Assembly (NCBI GenBank): GCA_017399145.1
Contig: JAFQEG010000004.1
Coordinates: forward strand, 17,855 to 81,854
Reading direction: 5' to 3'
Length of the DNA: 64,000 nucleotides
From: Clostridia bacterium
Lineage (GTDB): Bacteria; Bacillota; Clostridia; Oscillospirales; CAG-272
Shown here one piece after another: positions 58,107-64,000 of the stretch. Made by a program: the position numbers and the translations under genes. The first letter of the stretch is position 1. Every line of letters starts with the position of its first letter. The notes under the pieces were generated by a model, which was not told the DNA's origin, searched no databases, and saw nothing but the letters and a program-made list of their open reading frames with translations.

Positions 58107-61100
58107 ATGAACAAATATCGTATAGGTATTGACGTAGGCTCAACTACTGTAAAGGTAGTAGTCATAGACGAGAAAAATACAATACTCTTTGGCGAGTACG
58201 AAAGGCATTGCGCCCACACACAGGAAAAGCTTTGTGAGCTTTTAAAAAGGGCTCAGGAACAGCTTGGTGATTTTGAATTACAGGCGCAAATCACAGGCTC
58301 AGGTGCTATCAACCTTGGCAAGGCATTAAATATCGACTTTATTCAAGAGGTAGCCTCAGTTGCCTCTGCCCTAAAGTTTTTAGCGCCTCAAACCGACGTT
58401 GCAATCGAGCTAGGTGGCGAGGACGCAAAAATAATTTACTTCGATGGTAACAACATCGAGGAAAGAATGAACGGAATTTGTGCCGGTGGCACAGGCTCGT
58501 TTATTGACCAAATGGCAGCGATTTTGCAGACTGACGCAACAGGCTTAAACCGTGAGGCGGAAAATTACAAGCAAATTTACCCAATTGCAGCTCGCTGTGG
58601 CGTATTTGCAAAAACCGACATTCAGCCCCTTATTAACGAGGGCGCAACAAAGGCAGACCTATCTGCCTCAATCTTCCAATCCGTTGTAAATCAAACGGTA
58701 TCAGGTCTTGCCTGTGGCAAGCCAATCCGTGGCTGTGTTGCGTTCCTTGGTGGACCGCTTCACTTCTTGCCCGAGCTAAAAAAGGCGTTTATAAGAACAC
58801 TTAAGCTAACACCGGAAACAACGGTTGATCCGGACAATTCTCACCTCTTTGCAGCCTATGGCGCAGCAATTGAGTGTACGGATAAAACCCCAAAAACAAC
58901 CCTTTCAAGCCTTATTGAAAGCCTTGACAAGGGCGTAAAAATGGAATTTGAGCTAAAAAGGCTTGACCCCTTGTTCGAAAACGAGCAGGACTACGAGGAA
59001 TTTATAAAAAGACATGCCCGTGCAACAGTTAAAAAGGGCGACCTTTCTACATACGAGGGCAACTGCTTCCTAGGAATTGACGCAGGCTCTACCACAACTA
59101 AGGTAGCCTTAATTAGCGAAAATGGCGAGCTACTCTATTCCTTCTACGAAAATAATCAAGGGTCACCAATTAAGGCGACCCAAAAGGCAATGGCTCAGCT
59201 CTCTGCCCTAATGCCCAAAAATGCAAGAATTGCTTATTCCTGCTCAACAGGCTATGGTGAAAAGCTACTAAAATCTGCCCTTTGCCTTGACTGTGGCGAG
59301 GTTGAAACAATAGCCCATTGTACCGCTGCCGAGTTTTTCGACCCAGCCGTTGACTGTGTACTTGACATAGGCGGACAGGACATGAAATGCGTTAAGCTAA
59401 AGAATGGTAGCGTTGACAACATTCTTCTAAACGAGGCTTGCTCCTCTGGCTGTGGCTCATTTATTGAGTCCTTTGCCAATTCTCTTGGCTATACCGCAAA
59501 GGATTTTGCAAAGGAGGCAATCCTTGCTAAAAACCCAATCGACCTAGGCACAAGATGCACTGTATTTATGAACTCAAACGTAAAGCAAGCACAAAAGGAG
59601 GGCGCAACCGTGCCCGACATTTCTGCCGGTCTTGCCTACTCGGTTATCAAAAACGCACTTTATAAGGTAATTAAATTAAATTCACCAAGTGACCTAGGTG
59701 CCCACGTTGTAGTACAGGGTGGTACCTTCTATAACCACGCAGTTTTACGTGCCTTTGAAAAAATTTCTGGAGTTGAGGCTACCTGTCCTGACATTTCAGG
59801 AATAATGGGTGCCTTCGGTGCTTCTCTAATTGCTAAAAACAGATGGCATGGCAAACAAACTACCACACTTTCCTTTGAGGAAATCGAAAATCTTACCTTC
59901 ACAACCGAAACAATTCGTTGTGGTGGTTGCTCAAATAAATGTATTCTTACAGTAAATAAATTCCCAGGTGGCAGACGACACATTACAGGCAATCGCTGTG
60001 AAAAGGGCTCAGGTGAAAAAATCGAGGGTCAAAGAGGCGAAAACCTTTGTGCCTATAAGCTTGAAAGGATTCTAGGCTATGAATCCTTGCCTAAGGAAAT
60101 GGCTCCCCGCGGTGTTATCGGCATACCAAGAGTTTTAAATATTTACGAAAACTACCCCTTCTGGGCAACCTTCTTTAAGGAATTAGGCTTTAGCGTTGTC
60201 CTATCCCCAAAATCCACAAGAAAGCTTTACGAGATGGGTATGGACACAATCCCCTCGGAATCCGAGTGCTACCCTGCAAAGCTTGCCCACGGACATATAA
60301 AGTGGCTAATCGAAAATGGCATCGACACTATTTTCTATCCTTGCGTTTTCTATGAAAACCAGGAAAACGAGGGAAGCCAAAACCACTACAATTGCCCTAT
60401 CGTTGTTTCCTACTCTGAAAACATCAAAAACAACGTTGAGGAAATTGTTGAGGGTAAAATTCGCTACCTTCGTCCCTTTATTGCCTTTACAAGCCAAGCA
60501 ATCGCCACCGAGCGACTTTGCAATTACTTCACTAAGGAAAGACCATTCTTTAACCTTACTGAGAGTGAAATCAAAAAGGCAGTTGACAAGGCTTGGAGGG
60601 AGCAACAAACCGCTAAGGAGGACGTACGCAAAAAGGGTGCCGAAGCACTTAAAAATCTTGAAAATAGCGGGGGACGTGGCATAGTTTTAGCCGGTAGGCC
60701 CTACCACCTTGACCCAGAAATCAACCATGGTATCCCTGAATTGATAGCCTCTTATGGCTTTACTGTGTTTACCGAGGACTCCCTACCAATAGTCCACGAC
60801 CAAATCAAAAATCTAAGAGTAAACGACCAATGGGTTTACCACTCAAGACTATATAACGCAGCAACCTATATTCGTGATAAGGAAAATTTAGAGTTAATTC
60901 AGCTAAATTCCTTTGGCTGTGGCATTGACGCAGTAACAACCGACCAGGTTAGCGAAATACTTGAGGGAAGTGGCAAGCTTTACACAGTTTTGAAAATAGA
61001 CGAGGTAAACAACCTAGGCGCTGTGCGTATTAGAATTAGAAGTCTAATCTCTGCTATGAATATGCGTCGTGAAAAGGGAATTTTGCCAAATCCCGTACCC

Positions 61101-62411
61101 GTTGACTATCAGCGTACAGAGTTTACAAAGCAAATGTATCAGGACAAGTACACAATTCTTGCCCCACAAATGTCACCAATTCACTTTGATATCCTAGGTC
61201 CCCTCTTCTCTCGCTACGGCTTTAACGTTGAGGTTCTAGACAACGATAACAGAGGCGCAATTGATACAGGCTTAAAGTACGTAAATAACGACGCATGCTT
61301 CCCCTCAATTACAGTTGTAGGTCAAATTATGGACGCAGTTTTAAGTGGAAAATACGACACTCATCGCCTTGCAATCATAATGACACAAACAGGTGGTTGC
61401 TGTCGTGCAAGTAACTACGTAGGCTTTATAAGACGTGCCCTTGACAAGGTTGGTATGTCCTATATTCCTGTAATTTCCCTAAACGCAGTAGGCATTGAGA
61501 AAAACGAGGGCTTTAAAATCACTCTACCACTTATTATGTCTGCCCTAAAGGGTGTAATTTTAGGTGACCTAATTATGCGTTGCCTATACGCAACCCGTCC
61601 TTATGAAAAGGAAGAGGGTACAGCTAACGCACTTTGGAAAAAGTGGACTGATATTTCAATTGAGCTTTTAACCGCTAAGAAAACTAAGTGGACCTACAAA
61701 AAGGTATGTCGTGGCATAGTTGAGGATTTTGACAACCTACCTCTTATAGAGGGTCTTAAAAAGCCAAGAGTTGGCGTAGTTGGTGAAATTTTGGTAAAAT
61801 ATATGCCTCTTGCAAATAACCACCTAGTTGACCTACTTGAAAAGGAGGGCGCCGAGGCAGTTGTGCCCGACCTTGTGGACTTTTTAAACTACTGCATACA
61901 TAACTCGGAATATAAGCATCGCTTCCTTGGCTTTAAATATACCTCAAAGCTAATCGCAAGGCTAGGCGTTGACTTTATCGAAATGATAAGAAAGCCTGCC
62001 AAAAAGGCGCTTAAGAAAAGTAAGCGCTTCGATATGCCTGTACATATAAGACAGGTTGCAAAAATGGCAAAGCCACTACTCTCTATCGGTAATCAATACG
62101 GTGAGGGTTGGTTCTTAACAGGCGAAATGGTTGAGCTAATCAAGACAGGGGCTCCAAATATCGTATGTATTCAGCCCTTTGCGTGTCTACCTAACCACGT
62201 AGTTGGTAAGGGCGTTATCAAATTACTAAGAAAGCACTATCCTGAATCCAACATAGTTGCCGTTGACTACGACCCGGGTGCATCTGAGGTAAATCAGCTC
62301 AACAGAATTAAATTGATGCTAACTGTGGCAAAGAAGAACCTTGAAAGAAAGGAAAAGGGACAAAACCCCCTACCAAATGGTAACGAGGACCAAGATCCAT
62401 TGCCAGTATAG
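58107..62411 (+). CDS. giant acyl-CoA dehydratase activase (BcrAD/BadFG duplicated, DUF2229, HgdB-like)
   Basis: 1434 residues. Two ASKHA ATPase domains of the 2-hydroxyglutaryl-CoA-dehydratase-activator type: residues 5-255 (GIDVGSTTVKVVVID; GICAGGTGSFIDQM) and about 320-580 (GIDAGSTTTKVALI; ACSSGCGSFIESF, with the cysteines that ligate the bridging 4Fe-4S cluster). A Cys-rich connector (IRCGGCSNKC) near 602-611 leads to DUF2229- and HgdB-like domains (SESECYPAKLAHGH; NNDACFPSITVVGQI; TQTGGCCRAS) that resemble the double-cubane cluster protein family. Known activators inject a high-energy electron with ATP. This fused form is widespread in Clostridia but its substrate is not established. Monocistronic or linked loosely to the next gene. 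Confidence 0.88.
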   Translation: MNKYRIGIDVGSTTVKVVVIDEKNTILFGEYERHCAHTQEKLCELLKRAQEQLGDFELQAQITGSGAINLGKALNIDFIQEVASVASALKFLAPQTDVAIELGGEDAKIIYFDGNNIEERMNGICAGGTGSFIDQMAAILQTDATGLNREAENYKQIYPIAARCGVFAKTDIQPLINEGATKADLSASIFQSVVNQTVSGLACGKPIRGCVAFLGGPLHFLPELKKAFIRTLKLTPETTVDPDNSHLFAAYGAAIECTDKTPKTTLSSLIESLDKGVKMEFELKRLDPLFENEQDYEEFIKRHARATVKKGDLSTYEGNCFLGIDAGSTTTKVALISENGELLYSFYENNQGSPIKATQKAMAQLSALMPKNARIAYSCSTGYGEKLLKSALCLDCGEVETIAHCTAAEFFDPAVDCVLDIGGQDMKCVKLKNGSVDNILLNEACSSGCGSFIESFANSLGYTAKDFAKEAILAKNPIDLGTRCTVFMNSNVKQAQKEGATVPDISAGLAYSVIKNALYKVIKLNSPSDLGAHVVVQGGTFYNHAVLRAFEKISGVEATCPDISGIMGAFGASLIAKNRWHGKQTTTLSFEEIENLTFTTETIRCGGCSNKCILTVNKFPGGRRHITGNRCEKGSGEKIEGQRGENLCAYKLERILGYESLPKEMAPRGVIGIPRVLNIYENYPFWATFFKELGFSVVLSPKSTRKLYEMGMDTIPSESECYPAKLAHGHIKWLIENGIDTIFYPCVFYENQENEGSQNHYNCPIVVSYSENIKNNVEEIVEGKIRYLRPFIAFTSQAIATERLCNYFTKERPFFNLTESEIKKAVDKAWREQQTAKEDVRKKGAEALKNLENSGGRGIVLAGRPYHLDPEINHGIPELIASYGFTVFTEDSLPIVHDQIKNLRVNDQWVYHSRLYNAATYIRDKENLELIQLNSFGCGIDAVTTDQVSEILEGSGKLYTVLKIDEVNNLGAVRIRIRSLISAMNMRREKGILPNPVPVDYQRTEFTKQMYQDKYTILAPQMSPIHFDILGPLFSRYGFNVEVLDNDNRGAIDTGLKYVNNDACFPSITVVGQIMDAVLSGKYDTHRLAIIMTQTGGCCRASNYVGFIRRALDKVGMSYIPVISLNAVGIEKNEGFKITLPLIMSALKGVILGDLIMRCLYATRPYEKEEGTANALWKKWTDISIELLTAKKTKWTYKKVCRGIVEDFDNLPLIEGLKKPRVGVVGEILVKYMPLANNHLVDLLEKEGAEAVVPDLVDFLNYCIHNSEYKHRFLGFKYTSKLIARLGVDFIEMIRKPAKKALKKSKRFDMPVHIRQVAKMAKPLLSIGNQYGEGWFLTGEMVELIKTGAPNIVCIQPFACLPNHVVGKGVIKLLRKHYPESNIVAVDYDPGASEVNQLNRIKLMLTVAKKNLERKEKGQNPLPNGNEDQDPLPV

Positions 62412-62440
62412 TTGACAAATCAACCTATATGTGCTAAAAT
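62412..62440 (+). promoter_or_regulatory. promoter of the membrane-anchored hypothetical gene
   Basis: TTGACA (62412-62417) right after the activase stop, 17 bp, TGC-extended TAAAAT (62435-62440). Confidence 0.7.
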
Positions 62441-62467
62441 AAATTATCAAAATTTAAGGAGATTTTT

Positions 62468-63514
62468 ATGAATAAGGGCTTAAAAATTACCCTAAGAGTG
62501 CTAGTTACAATAATTCTTGTCGTTGTGCTTTTACTTGCACTTGTTAAGGTAGGTGAAAGAATTTTCTTTACAGGCTTCTTCACAAATGCAGAAACAGAAT
62601 TTAAAATTCCGGGCTTAAACGATGGCTATATTCCACAGGGCTTTGAAAAAATCGAGCTTGAGGGCAAGACTCATTTTCTTGCCTGTGGCTATATGAAGAA
62701 TAAGTCAAGCTCAAGAGTATATTTGCTTGAGGAAAATGGCAATATTCTTAAGGAAATCAAGCTATTCAACGAGGACGGTGGTGCCTTTACAGGTCACGCA
62801 GGTGGCTTGACATATCAATATACGGATAATGGCAACTACCTATATATTTCAGGCTCAAAATGTCTTTACGTTTTCGACCTTGACGACGTGCTTGGTGATG
62901 ACGATAAGGCAACGAGAATTGGCAAGTTTAACGTTTCCACCCTTGCCGAGGGTGTACAGGGTCAAGACGAGGTAAGCCCTGCTTACTGTAAGGTGTTTGA
63001 CGGTTATCTTTACTGTGGCTCCTTCCACGACCAAGCAAACGGCTACCCAACAACCTCAAATCAGCACTTTACAAAGGGTGAAATTAAAAACCACTCAACA
63101 ATTCTTAAGTATAAGCTAGACCCAAGCGCTAAGTATGGTCTTAGCCTAAAGCCAGAGGCAGTTTACTCTACCCCCTCAACAGTACAGGGTATGACAATTT
63201 CAAATGGAAAGCTATTCCTTTCCTGCTCCTGGGGACTTTCAATTTCAAAAATCCACGTTTACGACCTAAATAAAATCGAAGCAACTGAGCTTTGCAAAAC
63301 CGACAAGACAATTTGGAACAACGAATACCCCGTTTACTTCGTAGGTGGCGATAACTACATAACAACAATTTCCGCCCCACCAATGGCGGAGGAAATCCTT
63401 TACCACGACGGCAGAATTTGGATTATGAACGAGTCCGCCTGCAACAAGTACATCTTCGGTAAATTCACAAGCGGTAACTACCTATATAGCTACTATTACA
63501 ACACAAACAATTAA
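62468..63514 (+). CDS. membrane-anchored extracellular hypothetical protein, beta-propeller-like
   Basis: 348 residues. An N-terminal TM helix (about 7-27, LRVLVTIILVVVLLLALVKV) without a cleavage site anchors it, with the rest outside. The body has spaced repeats of beta-hairpin type (RVYLLEENGNILKEI, NYLYISGSKCLYVFDLDD, DGYLYCGSFHD, NGKLFLSCSWGLSISKIHVYDL, DGRIWIMNESA) as in beta-propeller or 6-bladed lactonase-like folds. Several free cysteines suggest a reducing habitat. Family not recognised. It has its own promoter and terminator. Confidence 0.75.
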   Translation: MNKGLKITLRVLVTIILVVVLLLALVKVGERIFFTGFFTNAETEFKIPGLNDGYIPQGFEKIELEGKTHFLACGYMKNKSSSRVYLLEENGNILKEIKLFNEDGGAFTGHAGGLTYQYTDNGNYLYISGSKCLYVFDLDDVLGDDDKATRIGKFNVSTLAEGVQGQDEVSPAYCKVFDGYLYCGSFHDQANGYPTTSNQHFTKGEIKNHSTILKYKLDPSAKYGLSLKPEAVYSTPSTVQGMTISNGKLFLSCSWGLSISKIHVYDLNKIEATELCKTDKTIWNNEYPVYFVGGDNYITTISAPPMAEEILYHDGRIWIMNESACNKYIFGKFTSGNYLYSYYYNTNN

Positions 63515-63515
63515 A

Positions 63516-63542
63516 AAAAAGTCCCCGTTTTGGGGACTTTTT
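63516..63542 (+). terminator. terminator
   Basis: AAAAAGTCCCC / GGGGACTTTTT, loop GTTTT, 2 bp after the stop. Confidence 0.9.
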
Positions 63543-63545
63543 CAA

Positions 63546-63705
63546 CCCTTGCAAAGCAAGGACTTCATCACGAAGTGACTTCATCCACTTTAGTGGACTT
63601 CATCGCAAAGCGATTTCATTAAAACATATAACCCTTGCAAAGCAAGGACTTCATCAACGCAGTTGACTTCATCCACCTTAGTGGACTTCATCGCGAAGCG
63701 ATTTC
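63546..63705. repeat. tandem mini-hairpin array 5 (two four-hairpin blocks)
   Basis: Block 1: CCTTGC-aaa-GCAAGG, CAC-gaa-GTG, CCAC-ttta-GTGG, CGC-aaa-GCG. Block 2: the same order with the second stem changed to CAAC-gca-GTTG and loops changed. Each stem is followed by ACTTCAT or ATTTCAT. The block has been duplicated whole. Confidence 0.88.
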
Positions 63706-63707
63706 AT

Positions 63708-63740
63708 TAAAAAAGCCTTGACGACCGTCAAGGCTTTTTA
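63708..63740. terminator. bidirectional terminator
   Basis: 14-bp stem AAAAAGCCTTGACG / CGTCAAGGCTTTTT with a 2-nt loop. Confidence 0.85.
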
Positions 63741-63785
63741 TTTGTGGTTATGGTTTTACCAGCATGTATCCGTCCACTATGTCTA

Positions 63786-63953
63786 TTAGAATAGTAGATC
63801 CTTAATATCTGCTGTTGATGTACCCTTAGTTACCTCAACCTCACCCTCGCCAAAGTCAAAGGTTTCCTTTGTTGTTACAATATCATTAGGAGAAAACTCC
63901 ATTATGTCCTCGCTTGAAATTATTTCAAGCTTGTATTCAGGTGCCTTATACAT
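63786..63953 (-). CDS. small hypothetical protein with YxxPE-type start
   Basis: 55 residues from ATG 63953 (MYKAPEYKLEIISSEDIM), chosen because GAGGAGGAG lies 7 nt upstream; the ATG at 63959 is too close to it. Acidic, with Gly/Glu-rich middle (FDFGEGEVEV). The pattern YxxPE-x3-EII-x2-EDI is common in short Clostridia proteins whose role is not known to me; some sit in peptide or surface-protein operons. The upstream gene is outside the window. Confidence 0.6.
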   Translation of the reverse strand: MYKAPEYKLEIISSEDIMEFSPNDIVTTKETFDFGEGEVEVTKGTSTADIKDLLF

Positions 63954-64000
63954 TTTCATTCTCCTCCTCATTTCCTGTACCGGTTAATATTGCACATACA

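Noticed and set aside
63546-63705. Possible CRISPR array in the hairpin repeats
   Set aside because: Units are about 17-22 bp with no unique 30-bp spacers, the repeated part is a 7-8 bp linker, and no cas gene is present.
1-64000. rRNA or tRNA genes
   Set aside because: No 16S/23S-like stretches and no cloverleaf with GTTCGAAT-type T arms were noticed; a tRNA scan would be decisive and could not be run.

Overview
The window looks like chromosome from a strictly anaerobic, low-GC Gram-positive bacterium of the Clostridia, probably an uncultured gut-type lineage. The grounds are the gene content: glycyl-radical pyruvate formate-lyase, class III ribonucleotide reductase, a 2-hydroxyacyl-CoA-dehydratase-type activase, diaminopimelate dehydrogenase, several BspA-like leucine-rich-repeat surface proteins, strong GGAGG-type ribosome binding sites and consensus TTGACA/TATAAT promoters. 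No rRNA, tRNA or CRISPR array was seen.

Layout. 1-10.6 kb: the end of a NAD(P)HX epimerase gene, an SGNH hydrolase, a secreted LRR protein, citrate synthase, and a leftward run ymdB-galK-MBL hydrolase-rsmG-trypsin-like lipoprotein. 10.7-14.2 kb: a divergent NAD-salvage pair (pncB, nadE) with overlapping promoters, each gene followed by an inverted copy of the same structured repeat. 14.5-17.4 kb: a zinc-finger/TPR/TM/LRR protein behind a flavoprotein gene. 17.7-28.4 kb: a leftward surface-polysaccharide operon (two GT2 glycosyltransferases, a 1299-residue FrhB/pyruvyltransferase/MenD-like fusion, SDR, DUF6270-like protein, UDP-galactopyranose mutase) ending in an ABC-F ATPase. 28.6-31.8 kb: four tandem paralogues of a family I do not recognise, behind a cytidylate-kinase-like gene. 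32-35.2 kb: Mrr-like nuclease, alpha/beta hydrolase and MORN-repeat proteins. 35.2-48.1 kb: diaminopimelate dehydrogenase, pflBA, an LRR lipoprotein, a Fic protein, a PHP phosphoesterase, and the anaerobic dNTP cluster nrdG / nrdD-redoxin fusion / trxB. 48.2-57.6 kb: a type VII-secretion-like island (soluble FtsK/EssC-like ATPase, four small helical proteins, coiled-coil membrane protein, InlB-repeat membrane protein) next to a tyrosine recombinase. 57.7-64 kb: a decayed secreted-protein gene, the giant CoA-dehydratase activase, a membrane-anchored hypothetical and a small peptide gene.

The most interesting signal lies between the recombinase gene and the FtsK-like gene (56555-56741). Two recombinase-site-like palindromes with the same asymmetric 6-bp spacer (TTGATA) sit in opposite orientation around about 150 bp that carry a promoter with an extended -10. 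This has the form of an invertible promoter that would make the type VII-like island phase-variable. Other unusual features are the triple fusion, NrdR-box-like sites at the pfl promoter, the NrdD-redoxin fusion beside an atypical TrxB, and three families of intergenic repeats: tandem mini-hairpin arrays, a 250-310 bp leader element, and a palindromic element with a nested insertion.
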